NCBI GenBank assembly: GCA_965214635.1
Contig: OZ243964.1
Location: 1,860,001 to 1,924,000 of the forward strand
DNA length: 64,000 nucleotides
Reading direction: 5' to 3'
From: Bin90 sp965214635
GTDB lineage: Bacteria > Chloroflexota > Dehalococcoidia > Lucifugimonadales > JADFKI01
Position numbers and translations under genes: made by a program. Positions 1 to 8,758 of this stretch are shown piece by piece; the stretch's first letter is position 1; every line of letters begins with the position of its first letter. The notes under the pieces are model-generated. The model was not told the origin of the DNA and made no database searches. It saw only the letters and a program-made list of their open reading frames with translations.

Positions 1-477
1 ATCTCGTGGATAAAGGACGGCAAGCCGTCGGTCATCGGCGCCGCATCGGGTGCTGTCGCCGGGCTTGTCGCGATTACGCCTGCTGCCGGCTTCGTGGGCC
101 CAATGCCCGCGGTGCTCATAGGGTTCATGGGCGGCGTGCTTTGCGACCTTGCGGCGCGCTTCCTCATTAAGATGAAACTAGATGATGCGCTGTCGGTGTG
201 GGGCGTTCACGGCATCGGCGGCACATGGGGCGGCATTGCGACCGGGCTGTTCGTGGGCGTAGGCTTCGGCACACTCGGCGAGTTCACCGACCTTACGCGC
301 CTAGCACAGCTCGGCGTTCAACTCATCTCAATCGTGGCAACATGGGCGTGGGCGTTTGTGGTAACCGCCGCTATCCTGCTGGCGCTCAAGTTCACCATCG
401 GGCTGCGCGTGTCGGACAACGAAGAAGCCGTCGGGCTTGACCTCTCCGAACACGACGAGCCGGCTTACAGGTTCTAA
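1..477 (+). CDS. amt: Ammonium transporter, C-terminal part (cut by window start)
   Basis: The reading frame is open from base 1 and ends in TAA, so the start lies outside the window. The 158 visible residues match the C-terminal third of Amt/MEP/Rh channels, which move ammonium across the cytoplasmic membrane. The stretch DDALSVWGVHGIGGTWGG (near residues 61-78 of the visible part) is the conserved region that carries one of the two pore histidines. Hydrophobic helices lie before and after it. The acidic tail (DNEEAVGLDLSEHDEP) is the cytoplasmic end where PII proteins usually dock. A PII gene follows 216 bases downstream on the same strand, the classic amt-glnK arrangement. The family call is firm; the substrate is known from the family only. 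Confidence 0.95.
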   Translation: MSWIKDGKPSVIGAASGAVAGLVAITPAAGFVGPMPAVLIGFMGGVLCDLAARFLIKMKLDDALSVWGVHGIGGTWGGIATGLFVGVGFGTLGEFTDLTRLAQLGVQLISIVATWAWAFVVTAAILLALKFTIGLRVSDNEEAVGLDLSEHDEPAYRF

Positions 478-556
478 TTCAGAGCAAGCGAGGCAATTCA
501 GCAGCCGTTCCCTCACCCCACATTTGGACTATTCGGTCGAAAATGTCAAAATGGAG

Positions 557-591
557 AAGGGTATTCTCAATCAGCAGCGAGAGAAACCCTT
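557..591 (+). other. RNA hairpin between amt and the PII gene
   Basis: The arms 557-568 (AAGGGTATTCTC) and 579-591 (GAGAGAAACCCTT) are inverted repeats with one bulged base and a 10-base loop. No U-run follows, so this is not a clear intrinsic terminator. It may stabilise the 3' end of the amt message or dampen read-through into the PII gene. Confidence 0.4.
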
Positions 592-693
592 CCCCATAAT
601 ATGGGAGGTCAGGCGGTGGGCGTTCCAACCTCACAGCCCGCAAGGTTCGGTAAAACGAAAATAGGTTTTGGAGTGGCAGAGGGGAGTTGAGTT

Positions 694-1035
694 ATGAAAA
701 AGGTAGAGGCAATCATACGACCGGAGAAGCTGACCATCGTGAAGTTTGCGCTAGGCGAAGCGGGGTTCTACAAGCTGAACAGCACGCAGGTGATGGGGCG
801 CGGCGGACAGCGCGGCGTTGTGCACGCAGGGCGCACGGGCCAAGCCATAACCGTGGACATGCTGCCCAAGTTAAAACTGGAACTCGTTGTGCAAGATGAC
901 GAGGTGGAGCAGGTTGTGGACATCGTGTTGGAATCTGCATACACCGGCGAAGTCGGCGACGGCAAGATCTTCGTCAGCCCAGTGGACGACGCCATCCGAG
1001 TCCGCACACGCCAACGCGGCATGGACGCCGTGTAG
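694..1035 (+). CDS. PII family nitrogen regulatory protein without the usual T-loop tyrosine
   Basis: This 113-residue protein has the normal PII length. It carries the N-terminal KKVEAIIRPEKL strand, the long T-loop (about residues 37-55) and the C-terminal signature TGEVGDGKIFVSPVDDAIRVRT that forms the ATP/2-oxoglutarate site. PII proteins sense energy and nitrogen status and gate AmtB, among other targets. Its place behind amt supports a GlnK-like role. In GlnB of Escherichia coli Tyr51 is uridylylated; here the aligned T-loop reads RTGQAITVDMLPK and holds no tyrosine, so control by UMP addition is not possible. The GRGGQRG start of the loop also recalls archaeal and NifI-type PII proteins. 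The ATG is preceded by GAGGGGAG at good spacing. Confidence 0.93.
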   Translation: MKKVEAIIRPEKLTIVKFALGEAGFYKLNSTQVMGRGGQRGVVHAGRTGQAITVDMLPKLKLELVVQDDEVEQVVDIVLESAYTGEVGDGKIFVSPVDDAIRVRTRQRGMDAV

Positions 1036-1218
1036 GCAAGGCCGGGGCGATACCGCCGCTGATATATTGAGGGTCGCCACTTAACGGCAATCCCCACCAA
1101 CCGATAAGCGACAACCGAGGACTACACTATCTGCGGAGTCGTGCATATGAAGTCGGGCATTCTATCCGACTCCGTAATGCGAATATGAGCAGCTGAGGAA
1201 AACTAGGGGCAGTGTGCG

Positions 1219-2301
1219 ATGAAAATCACTGATGTGGAATGCCTAATACTCGACCGCAGCTTTCCCTTCGTGCGGGTGCACACGGACGAGGGCATAACCG
1301 GCATAGGCGAGTGCTTTCGCCGTCAGCCGAGCGTTACCAAGACGCTCATAGACGACCTGCTGCGCCCTGCGCTCGTGGGCAAAGACCCGAACGACACTGC
1401 CCTGCGGTTTGCGGATATGGCGCAAGCCGGCAGCGCCTACGAACTGGGCGGCGCAGTCTGGTGCGCCATCGCCGGGTTGGACATCGCCCTGTGGGACATC
1501 CGCGGCAAGGCGGAGGGCAAACCGATATGCGAACTGCTCGGCGGGATGGCGCGGGACAAGATTCGCATGTACGCAAGCTCCATGCGCCGCGATATGACGC
1601 CGCTGGAAGAGGCACACCGCGCCGCATCCTTCGTCGAACAAGGCTACACCGGCTACAAGCTCCACAGCGCTGTCCCGGGCGCAATTGACGATGCAGCAGA
1701 CTACACCATCGCCACGGTCAGCGAAGTCCGCCGCGCCGTGGGCGACGACATCCACATCCTCGTAGATGTGAATGGCGCATACTCGGTTCACCACGCCATC
1801 GAAATCGGCAAGGCGCTGGAAGAACTGGGCGTGTTCCACTTCGAAGAGCCGCGCCCGCACTATGACCTAGATGGGCTGGCGGCGATAGCGGATGCGCTGG
1901 ACATCCCCATCGCGTCGGGCGAGATGATATACACGCGCCACGAATACCGCGACCTCATCCTGCGCGGGCGTGTGGACATCATTCAGCCGGACATCGTGAA
2001 AGCCCCGGGCTTTACCGAGTTCCAGCGCATCGCCACTCTGTGCGAGGCGTTCGGCAAGCCCATCACCGTCCACAACACGCAGCCTACGCTGAGCACCGTG
2101 GCGCACCTGCACTTCTGCGCCGCCTACCCCATCGCGCCCTACGCACAGGAATACAACATCGAGCCTGTGTCGCTGCGGGACGAAATCCCCGTGCTGGCGC
2201 AGCAGCCCGAGGTCGTGGACGGGTACATGGCTGTGCCGACGGGTCCCGGGCTAGGCGTGGAGCTGAATGAGGACGCAGTACAGACGCTTGCAGCCCGATA
2301 G
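1219..2301 (+). CDS. Mandelate racemase/muconate lactonizing (enolase superfamily) enzyme
   Basis: At 360 residues this is a full-length enolase-superfamily member: an N-terminal capping domain (about 1-115) and a TIM barrel (about 120-345). Visible catalytic elements are K147-x-H149 on the second barrel strand, the metal ligands D183, E209 and E235, D258 and H285 (the His-Asp general base pair of the mandelate racemase subgroup). Such enzymes abstract the proton next to a carboxylate, in most cases dehydrating sugar acids or racemising hydroxy acids. The KxH in place of the common KxK means the exact substrate cannot be assigned. The gene stands alone, with 183 non-coding bases upstream. SAR202-like genomes are known for expanded enolase families, which fits the proposed host. 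Confidence 0.9.
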   Translation: MKITDVECLILDRSFPFVRVHTDEGITGIGECFRRQPSVTKTLIDDLLRPALVGKDPNDTALRFADMAQAGSAYELGGAVWCAIAGLDIALWDIRGKAEGKPICELLGGMARDKIRMYASSMRRDMTPLEEAHRAASFVEQGYTGYKLHSAVPGAIDDAADYTIATVSEVRRAVGDDIHILVDVNGAYSVHHAIEIGKALEELGVFHFEEPRPHYDLDGLAAIADALDIPIASGEMIYTRHEYRDLILRGRVDIIQPDIVKAPGFTEFQRIATLCEAFGKPITVHNTQPTLSTVAHLHFCAAYPIAPYAQEYNIEPVSLRDEIPVLAQQPEVVDGYMAVPTGPGLGVELNEDAVQTLAAR

Positions 2302-2361
2302 GCAACAGAAACAGCAGAGACTATACGGGCGGGGAATGAATACTTCACGCCCCGAGTATCC

Positions 2362-3129
2362 CTAGTCGCTGTGCAAGAAGACTCGGACACCAAGTTCTGA
2401 CGCCAAGCGCCTATCTTCGTCCCGTATGCGATAGCCATAGACTATTGCATACGCATCCTGCCCGAATATCTTCTGCAAAGCGTCCGCAGAATGGCGCGAC
2501 CGCTCTATGTCGTCTGCATTGATGACGCCCGATGCTTCCACAGCAAACCACAGAGTAGAGAGGTCGGAAGTCCGCTGCGAGCGAACCACTAAATCAGTCA
2601 CTATCAGCCGAACCTCGTCGGCATCGCTGATTTCGCCGGCGTCAAGTGCCGCCTCCACTCGCTGCTCAAAGGGTTCGCTGCGATACGACTGTGCATGACC
2701 GCGAGTGCTCCAGACGGTGAAGACGCGCCTTACGGCAAAGACCCGTGCCAACAGCGGCGGTATCACCCTACTGAGCTTACCCTCCAACGAATCGCCCCGT
2801 AATCGGTCCAGCTGAATGTCTGTCCTCTCAGCGTGATCCTCTAGATTAGTAAGTCGCCTATCAGCCGTTTCGGCATGCGCCTCAAGATTGGTAAGCCGCC
2901 TATTCGTCTCAGTGACGAAAGTTCGCATCTCTGCAACAAACTCATGCATCTCTGCGACAAACGAGTTCATCTCCGCGACGAACGAGCGCATCTCCGTAAC
3001 AAACTCGGCATGGCGCTCCGGCAGTGTCAGCAGTTCTTCGGTGAGCAGCAGGCGGCGTATCCTGTTCCGCCAATCCTCGTTTTCACGCAGGATGCGTTCA
3101 AGGTCTTCGATGGTATTGAATGTGGTCAT
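2362..3129 (-). CDS. Coiled-coil protein of unknown function with heptad repeats
   Basis: This 255-residue protein has three visible parts. Residues about 1-45 form a conserved-looking head (TIEDLERILRENEDWRNRIRRLLLTEELLTLPER). Residues about 45-115 are 7-residue repeats of the type F-V-x-E-M-x-x followed by two copies of RRLTNLE(A/D)HAE, a strong coiled coil. The C-terminal 120 residues look globular and end in a strand-rich part (AYAIVYGYRIRDEDRRLASELGVRVFL). The head and tail resemble uncharacterised proteins that are common in Chloroflexota and cyanobacteria, some with a nuclease-like fold, but I see no clear catalytic signature. I chose the ATG at 3129 because AAGGGA sits 6 bases before it; a GTG at 3150 is also possible. 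No operon partner is evident. Confidence 0.7.
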   Translation of the reverse strand: MTTFNTIEDLERILRENEDWRNRIRRLLLTEELLTLPERHAEFVTEMRSFVAEMNSFVAEMHEFVAEMRTFVTETNRRLTNLEAHAETADRRLTNLEDHAERTDIQLDRLRGDSLEGKLSRVIPPLLARVFAVRRVFTVWSTRGHAQSYRSEPFEQRVEAALDAGEISDADEVRLIVTDLVVRSQRTSDLSTLWFAVEASGVINADDIERSRHSADALQKIFGQDAYAIVYGYRIRDEDRRLASELGVRVFLHSD

Positions 3130-3249
3130 GCTGTTCCCTTCTTCCCCCACCCATCATAGCCGACATTCTTATGGTTTGCCACACATTTACCGGTCGGAGT
3201 TACCCAGTCGAAACCGACACGCGAGTACAACAAGCCTTATAGAGCAAGG

Positions 3250-4710
3250 CTATATCTTCGGCATCCCATGCGTTGCGCGGAAGGCGACAGCCTGCTCGAG
3301 GGCGTGGGCGATGCGGAGCAGCGTGGGTTCGGACAGCACTGGGCCCATCAGCTGGACGCCTACCGGCAGCCCGTCCGACATGCCAGCGGGCAGCGAAAGC
3401 GCCGGGATGCCAGCGATGTTGGCGGGGATGGTCAGGATGTCGTTCAGATACATTTGCAGGGGATTAGCCGTCTTTTCGCCTAGTTCGAACGCCGTTGTGG
3501 GCGATGTGGGCGTTACGAGGGCGTCGAATTCGGTGAACGCCTGCTCGAACTCGCGGCGGATGAGCGTGCGGACGCGCTGCGCCTGCAGGTAGTAGGCGTC
3601 GTAGTAGCCGGCAGACAAAGCGTATGTGCCGAGCATGATGCGCCGCTTGACCTCTGAGCCGAAGCCGTGCTGGCGCGTCTGTTCGAGGGCGTCCCACACG
3701 CCGTCCGCATCCTGCGCCGAATAGCCGTACTTCACGCCATCGTAGCGCGCTAGGTTGGCGGACGCCTCGGACGGCGCAATGATGTAGTACACGGCGAGCG
3801 CATGCGGTGTGCTAGGCAGCGATGTCTCCGCCACCGATGCGCCCAAATCGAGCAGGGTTTGTACGGCTTTGCGGACGACGCTCTCCACGCCGGCGTCCAG
3901 CCCCACGCCGAAATACTCGGTCGGCACGCCGATGCGCAGCCCCCTCAGGTCTTGCCCAAGCGCTTGCGTGTAGTCGGGAATGTCGGCGTTAAGCGATGTG
4001 GAATCGTGCGGGTCGTTGCCGGCGATGGCGCTCAGCGTGAGGGCGCAATCGGTTACATCCTTCGTCAGCGGCCCTATCTGGTCTAGCGAACTTGCGAATG
4101 CGACAAGCCCATAACGGCTGACGAGACCGTATGTGGGCTTGAGTCCCACGATGCCACACAGTGCGGCGGGCTGGCGTATGCTGCCGCCCGTGTCCGAGCC
4201 GAGCGAATAGACGCACTCGCCGGCAGCCACCGCCGCCGCAGGCCCGCCGCTGCTGCCGCCCGGCACGCGGTCGAGCGCCCACGGGTTGTGCGTGGGGTGG
4301 AACGCCGAATTCTCGTTACTAGACCCCATTGCGAACTCGTCTAGATTGCCCTTGCCGAGCAGAACTGCGCCCTCTGCGTACAATCGGGACACCACTGTGG
4401 CATCGTATGGCGGAACGAACCCCTCCAACATGCGCGATGCGCAGGTAGTGGGGATGCCGCGCGTCGCCATATTGTCTTTGAGCATCATCGGGACGCCGGT
4501 TAGGGCACGCGCGTTCCCCGATGCGATGCGCTTGTCGGCGGCTGCGGCTTGCTCCAGCGCATGGTCAGCGGTTACGGTGAGATACGCCTGCACGCTGCCG
4601 TCCACCTCGCCTATGCGGTCTAGGACGGCGGTTGTCAGCTCAACCGATGTGGTTTCGGCGGCGGCAAGCAGACGGGCGGCTTCATGTGCGGTGAGGGATG
4701 CGATGTCCAT
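3250..4710 (-). CDS. gatA: Asp-tRNA(Asn)/Glu-tRNA(Gln) amidotransferase subunit A
   Basis: This 486-residue amidase-signature enzyme has the full Ser-cisSer-Lys triad: K78 in MLKDN, S153 in GGSSGG and the nucleophile S177 in GSDTGGSIRQPA. GatA releases ammonia from glutamine; GatB then uses it to convert mischarged Glu-tRNA(Gln) or Asp-tRNA(Asn) to the correct aminoacyl-tRNA in the cytoplasm. gatC lies directly upstream with 27 bases between the genes, so the two form an operon. gatB is not in the window, which is common because it is often unlinked. The length and motifs match GatA better than general amidases. Confidence 0.96.
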   Translation of the reverse strand: MDIASLTAHEAARLLAAAETTSVELTTAVLDRIGEVDGSVQAYLTVTADHALEQAAAADKRIASGNARALTGVPMMLKDNMATRGIPTTCASRMLEGFVPPYDATVVSRLYAEGAVLLGKGNLDEFAMGSSNENSAFHPTHNPWALDRVPGGSSGGPAAAVAAGECVYSLGSDTGGSIRQPAALCGIVGLKPTYGLVSRYGLVAFASSLDQIGPLTKDVTDCALTLSAIAGNDPHDSTSLNADIPDYTQALGQDLRGLRIGVPTEYFGVGLDAGVESVVRKAVQTLLDLGASVAETSLPSTPHALAVYYIIAPSEASANLARYDGVKYGYSAQDADGVWDALEQTRQHGFGSEVKRRIMLGTYALSAGYYDAYYLQAQRVRTLIRREFEQAFTEFDALVTPTSPTTAFELGEKTANPLQMYLNDILTIPANIAGIPALSLPAGMSDGLPVGVQLMGPVLSEPTLLRIAHALEQAVAFRATHGMPKI

Positions 4711-4737
4711 ATGAGCTGCGAAAATATCGGACGCGGG

Positions 4738-5031
4738 CTATTCCAAGACGGCTTTGACGCGGATAAGATCGTCTTGGCGGTTGGGTGCGTTGGCTAGGGT
4801 GTCATCTTGGGACTGGGACGGCTTGGCAGCGTCCTCGCGCATGACGGACAGCAGGTTCACCGAGTGACCCGTGGGCTGCAAGTCGCCCGTGTCCACACGA
4901 CTGAGCGCATCGAACTGCGCCAGAATGTCGGAGAGTTGATGGCGCATCTGCTCTATGTCGTCATCGGTCATCCCGATGCGCGCAAGCAGTGCGATGTGTC
5001 GAACTTCGTCGGTAGTGAGTGTCTGTGGCAT
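4738..5031 (-). CDS. gatC: Asp-tRNA(Asn)/Glu-tRNA(Gln) amidotransferase subunit C
   Basis: The 97-residue protein has the typical GatC length and layout: an N-terminal helix pair (LTTDEVRHIALLARIGMTDDDIEQMRHQLSDILAQFDALSRVDT), the conserved LQPTGHSVNLLSVMRED turn, and a short acidic tail. GatC is the small belt-like subunit that holds GatA and GatB together. It is followed directly by gatA on the same strand. The identity rests on both the sequence pattern and the partner gene. Confidence 0.93.
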   Translation of the reverse strand: MPQTLTTDEVRHIALLARIGMTDDDIEQMRHQLSDILAQFDALSRVDTGDLQPTGHSVNLLSVMREDAAKPSQSQDDTLANAPNRQDDLIRVKAVLE

Positions 5032-5326
5032 CAGCGTCCAGCGTCAGTTATCAGTAGCGGGGCGCAAATTGCTAATTCGCACAGCGCCCGGTACCCCTCA
5101 ATGCTACCACTTTATATGCGGCGAGCGCTACTATGGACGGCGAGCTATCGAGAAAAGCGCAGCCTATTCTCTCTTCTCTTTGCTGAAAGTATATGACAAA
5201 ACCCCGAACGCCTTTTGCAGCGACAAGTTTGACGCTTCGCTTACGGGTGGGTACATTAAGATTGCGCTGCAACGGACAGGCAGTGCGTCTTTTGGAAAAT
5301 TGGATATTTGTTTGTGGAGGGCTACG

Positions 5327-5815
5327 ATGGAAGTCGAGCGAGTTGCGGAGCTGCTGACAGAGCAGGGCAGGCGCGTATCGGTTGCGGAGGCGGACACTTG
5401 CGGGCTTGTGGGCTATCTGCTCAGCACCGTGCCGGGTAGTTCGCGATGGTTCCCCGGCGGCGTCATTGCCTACACCGGCGGGCTGAAGCAGTCTGTGTTG
5501 GGCGTGCCGGACGAGGTGTATGAGCAGAAGGGCAGCGTCAGTCCCGAAGTGGCGATTGGCATGGCTGCCGGAGCGCGCAGCCTAACGGGGACAGACTACG
5601 CCATATCGGTTACAGGTGTTGCAGGGCCCACAGGCGGGCGACCGGGCATCCCGATTGGCACATTCTACATCGGCTTGGCAGGCCCGGACGGGTTGGAGGC
5701 AGCCGAGCGCATCGAAACCGGCGACACCGACCGCGACGCCAACAAGCGCGCTGCGGCGCAGGCAGCAATTGACCTGCTCGGCAAGCACCTAGAAACCGGC
5801 ACAGCGAGCGCATAG
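5327..5815 (+). CDS. CinA C-terminal domain protein (PncC/NMN deamidase family) with altered signature
   Basis: The 162-residue product has the length of stand-alone CinA C-terminal domain proteins, which hydrolyse nicotinamide mononucleotide to nicotinate mononucleotide in NAD recycling. Visible family features are VPGSSRWFPGGVIAYTGGLKQSVLGVP, SPEVAIGMAAGAR and SVTGVAGPTGG. The N-terminal signature normally reads AESCTGG with a serine thought to be catalytic; here it reads AEADTCG, so that serine is missing while the later Tyr and Lys (AYTGGLK) are kept. Activity is therefore uncertain. I chose the ATG at 5327 because GTGGAGG lies 6 bases upstream; the frame is open further upstream but that part looks non-coding. 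Confidence 0.82.
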   Translation: MEVERVAELLTEQGRRVSVAEADTCGLVGYLLSTVPGSSRWFPGGVIAYTGGLKQSVLGVPDEVYEQKGSVSPEVAIGMAAGARSLTGTDYAISVTGVAGPTGGRPGIPIGTFYIGLAGPDGLEAAERIETGDTDRDANKRAAAQAAIDLLGKHLETGTASA

Positions 5816-5861
5816 AAGAGAGCACATAAGCCGCTGCAGGTTTAGGTTACACACGCACAGC

Positions 5862-6224
5862 CTAGCCGCTACGCTCGGAGTCCGCTCCCAGCATTCGCTC
5901 GCGTGTGCGGCGTGCCTCATCTTCCAGCGTCGCCAGCATCGCCTCTTCCTGATCGTTTTCCAAATCCATCGCGCGCATCACCAGCGCCGCCTCGCGCATA
6001 TACTGCTCCCGCAACCAGCGGTAGTCGGAGTCGTCTAGGCTGCCAACGGCATGATCCAGCTCCGTGCTGCGAATGCCGTCAAGTACGGCGTCCCAGCGGC
6101 GTTCCAGCACAGCAAGTGGGGCGCTCTCATCATCCTGCCATTCGCCCGCACCGCCGCGCAGAAACGGATACGCTATTGCGATGGCGGGTATCAGCGCAAG
6201 CAGCAGTCCCAGCAACACCAGCAT
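5862..6224 (-). CDS. Short CcmI-like membrane protein, cytochrome c biogenesis
   Basis: The 120-residue protein has one N-terminal membrane helix (residues 1-23) and then a soluble helical part containing LDDSDYRWLREQYMREAALVMRAM. This resembles the N-terminal part of CcmI/CycH, which helps present apocytochrome c to the heme-attachment machinery, but the long TPR part of CcmI is absent. It is the last gene of the ccmH-ccmF run, three bases after the ccmF stop codon, so it is very likely translated with them. The role is inferred from this position and weak similarity. Confidence 0.65.
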   Translation of the reverse strand: MLVLLGLLLALIPAIAIAYPFLRGGAGEWQDDESAPLAVLERRWDAVLDGIRSTELDHAVGSLDDSDYRWLREQYMREAALVMRAMDLENDQEEAMLATLEDEARRTRERMLGADSERSG

Positions 6225-6227
6225 CAG

Positions 6228-8216
6228 CTACGCTCCTACGGGCTGCACGCCGCGTTCACGCATCGGCGCAGCAACGGGCGCAAGTCTGCGCTGCGGCCAC
6301 AAGCCCGCTATTATGCCCAACACCATCACGGGCCCCGACGCCCACATCCACCACACCATCGGGTTTATCAGCACACGAAACACCGCCTGCCCATCGCTGC
6401 CAAACTCCGACGGCACGATGTAAAAATCCTCTTGCGGCGTGCTGCGAATGGCCCCCTGTGTGGACGCTATGCGAAACTCGGGATAGAACGCGCGCAGCGT
6501 CTCCAGCCGCCCGAGAAAGTCGCTCCCGCGGTACACATCGAACGCCGCCACAGAGTGCGCGCTGTCCGGCTTGGCAGTGTGCTGAACCTCGATGTACTCG
6601 AAGGTGTACGCCCCCACGCTTGCCACATCGCCCGGGCGCATGGCTATGTCGCGCTGCACGCTGAAGAACGATGATGCGATAGCGCCCACCGCCAGCATCG
6701 ATATGCCGAGATGCACGATGTAGCCGCCGTAGCGGGGGCGGTTTCTGCTGAGCAGGTTTAGGAACGCAGTGTGATACGCCTCGCCGCGTCGGTGGCGCGA
6801 ACGCGTCCCGCGAAACCATTCGTGCGCTATGCCGCCCACCGCCAGTGCCACAGACGCAAACGCAACTATCGCCACCGGTCTATGCAGCCCAGCGACGACC
6901 AGCGCCAGCGCCGTCAGCAGCGCTGCGCCCAGTGGCACCCGCAGCGCCCGTATCAGGCTGCGCCCGGTGGAGCGCCGCCACGGCAGCAGCGGCCCCACGC
7001 CCATCAGGATGACGATGACCAGCAGCAATGGCCCATTTACAAGGTTGAAGAACGGCTGCCCCACCGTTACCACCGTTCCCTCTGCCGCCTCGCTGAACAC
7101 CGGGAATATCGTCCCCCATAGGGTTACGAACGCCACTGCTAGGAACAGGATGTTTTGTCCCAAGAACGCCGATTCGCGCGACACCACCGCTTCTAGGCGC
7201 GCGCTGCTCTTGAGCGACTCGTAGCGCCACACGAACACTGCCACCGACAGCAGCAGCGTCCCCACCATGAACGCTAGGAACAGCCAGCCCATCGTGCTCT
7301 GTGCGAAGGAATGCACGGATGGCACGGGCCCGCCTCTGTTGATGAACATCCCCATCTGCGCCAGCGTGAACCCCACGATGATGAGCGCCATGTTCCACAT
7401 GCGGAACATCCCACGCCGCTTCTGCACCATGATGGAATGGACGAATGCGGTCATCGCCAGCCACGGCATCAGCGCCGAATTCTCCACCGGATCCCAAGCC
7501 CAGTAGCCGCCCCAACCGAGTATGGTGTACGCCCACCAGCTCCCCAGCATCAAACCCATCGTCAGCACGAGCCACGAAATCATCCCCCAAAGCCTGCCCA
7601 GATCCACCCACTCGTCGCGCCCGCCGCGCCGCGCCAGCAATGCGCCCATCGCAATGCTGAACGGCACAGCAACCAGCGCCAGCCCCGCCATCTGCAGCGG
7701 CGGGTGTATGAACATCCCGAAGTGTATGAGCAGCGGGTTGATGCCCTGCCCGTCCGCAGGCGCAAAGTCCAACCTGTCCAACGGGTTGGCGAGAAACAGC
7801 ATTATGGCGATGAAGAACAGCAAGATGAGCGCCATCACGCCCAGCGCAAACGGCGTGGTGTGCGGCAGCCGCTTGCGTATCGTCAGCACGGCGATGGCGG
7901 ACACGGCTGCAATCACCAGCGCAAGGTACAGCAGCGAACCTGCGTTGCCCGCATAGAACGCCACCCAAGTGTATATGTGCGGCATCGCAATGCTGCTGTT
8001 CTCTGCCACATAGCGCACGGAGAAGTCGCGCGTTACGAATGCGTACACCAGCGCGCCTGTGGACACGAAAAGCAGCAGCGGCACGGTGTAGAAGCCATAG
8101 CGCGCGCTCATCGTCAGCTCGGGGATGCGCTGCCATGCGCCGACGAACGAAGCCAGCGCCGCATAACCCGTAACCACCAGCGCTATCACTAGCGCAATCT
8201 GCCCTGCCTCTATCAT
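6228..8216 (-). CDS. ccmF: Cytochrome c heme lyase subunit CcmF
   Basis: The 662-residue polytopic membrane protein has the hallmark WWD domain, seen as WGGYWAWDPVENSALMPW (residues 235-252), which faces outside and binds heme. Histidines of the type that ligate heme flank it (HFGMFIHPP near 165-173). CcmF attaches heme covalently to apocytochromes c in system I maturation. The gene overlaps ccmH by one base (TGATG), so the two are translationally coupled. About 15 hydrophobic segments and the length agree with the family. ccmE, ccmC and ccmAB are not in the window. Confidence 0.96.
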   Translation of the reverse strand: MIEAGQIALVIALVVTGYAALASFVGAWQRIPELTMSARYGFYTVPLLLFVSTGALVYAFVTRDFSVRYVAENSSIAMPHIYTWVAFYAGNAGSLLYLALVIAAVSAIAVLTIRKRLPHTTPFALGVMALILLFFIAIMLFLANPLDRLDFAPADGQGINPLLIHFGMFIHPPLQMAGLALVAVPFSIAMGALLARRGGRDEWVDLGRLWGMISWLVLTMGLMLGSWWAYTILGWGGYWAWDPVENSALMPWLAMTAFVHSIMVQKRRGMFRMWNMALIIVGFTLAQMGMFINRGGPVPSVHSFAQSTMGWLFLAFMVGTLLLSVAVFVWRYESLKSSARLEAVVSRESAFLGQNILFLAVAFVTLWGTIFPVFSEAAEGTVVTVGQPFFNLVNGPLLLVIVILMGVGPLLPWRRSTGRSLIRALRVPLGAALLTALALVVAGLHRPVAIVAFASVALAVGGIAHEWFRGTRSRHRRGEAYHTAFLNLLSRNRPRYGGYIVHLGISMLAVGAIASSFFSVQRDIAMRPGDVASVGAYTFEYIEVQHTAKPDSAHSVAAFDVYRGSDFLGRLETLRAFYPEFRIASTQGAIRSTPQEDFYIVPSEFGSDGQAVFRVLINPMVWWMWASGPVMVLGIIAGLWPQRRLAPVAAPMRERGVQPVGA

Positions 8217-8758
8217 CAGCGTTCATCCTCGCGCACGGCATCGGCGTCCAGCGCCGTTTGGATGCGGGTGTAATACGCCCGTAGTTCTGCATCCGGCGCA
8301 TCGTCCCAAGCGTTCGTGTCGCCGTCCGGCAGCGATGCATCCTCGCTTGCCGCCGTCCGCCGACGCATTTTCCGCAATGCGAACAGCCATCCCGCTGCCG
8401 CCACCACAACCGCTATCGGCGCCGCAAGCCACGCCGCAAGCCCTATGCCCTCGCGCGGAGGCTCCAGCAGCACGGCGGGCCCATACCGCTCCACGAAGAA
8501 GCTGCGTATCTGTTCGTCCGACCAGCCGTCCGCCAGCTTCTGCTCCACGACGCCGCGCATCTGCACCGCCAGCGTGTTCTGCGACTGGTCTATGGATTCG
8601 CCCGGGCACACAGGGCACATAATCGTCTTGTTCAACGCCTGCGATCTCAATTCCATATCAGGCACACCGGCGTTCTCAGCGGCGCAGCCCCCCAACGCCG
8701 CCGCCGCAAGCAGCGCCAGCGCCCCAAGCACAACTCGCACCTGTCCCATTCTTCTCAT
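8216..8758 (-). CDS. ccmH: CcmH/CycL thioredoxin-like cytochrome c biogenesis lipoprotein
   Basis: The 180-residue protein begins with a signal peptide and lipobox ending in Cys25 (AALGGC), followed by a CcmH domain with the redox motif C48-P-V-C51 and the helix pair ESIDQSQNTLAVQMRGVVEQKLADGWSDEQIRSFFVERYG. CcmH reduces the apocytochrome CxxCH cysteines before heme ligation by CcmF. A membrane helix follows (about 108-128) and then an acidic cytoplasmic tail. The usual motif is RCxxCQ; here it is MCPVCP, a small deviation. It is the first gene of the operon, and a likely promoter lies 34 bases upstream of the ATG. Confidence 0.93.
   Translation of the reverse strand: MRRMGQVRVVLGALALLAAAALGGCAAENAGVPDMELRSQALNKTIMCPVCPGESIDQSQNTLAVQMRGVVEQKLADGWSDEQIRSFFVERYGPAVLLEPPREGIGLAAWLAAPIAVVVAAAGWLFALRKMRRRTAASEDASLPDGDTNAWDDAPDAELRAYYTRIQTALDADAVREDER

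Noticed and set aside
6880..8409. Long open frame on the minus strand overlapping ccmF and ccmH
   Set aside because: It is the shadow of ccmF in another frame in high-GC DNA; its product has Arg/Ala/Gly-rich, non-protein-like composition.
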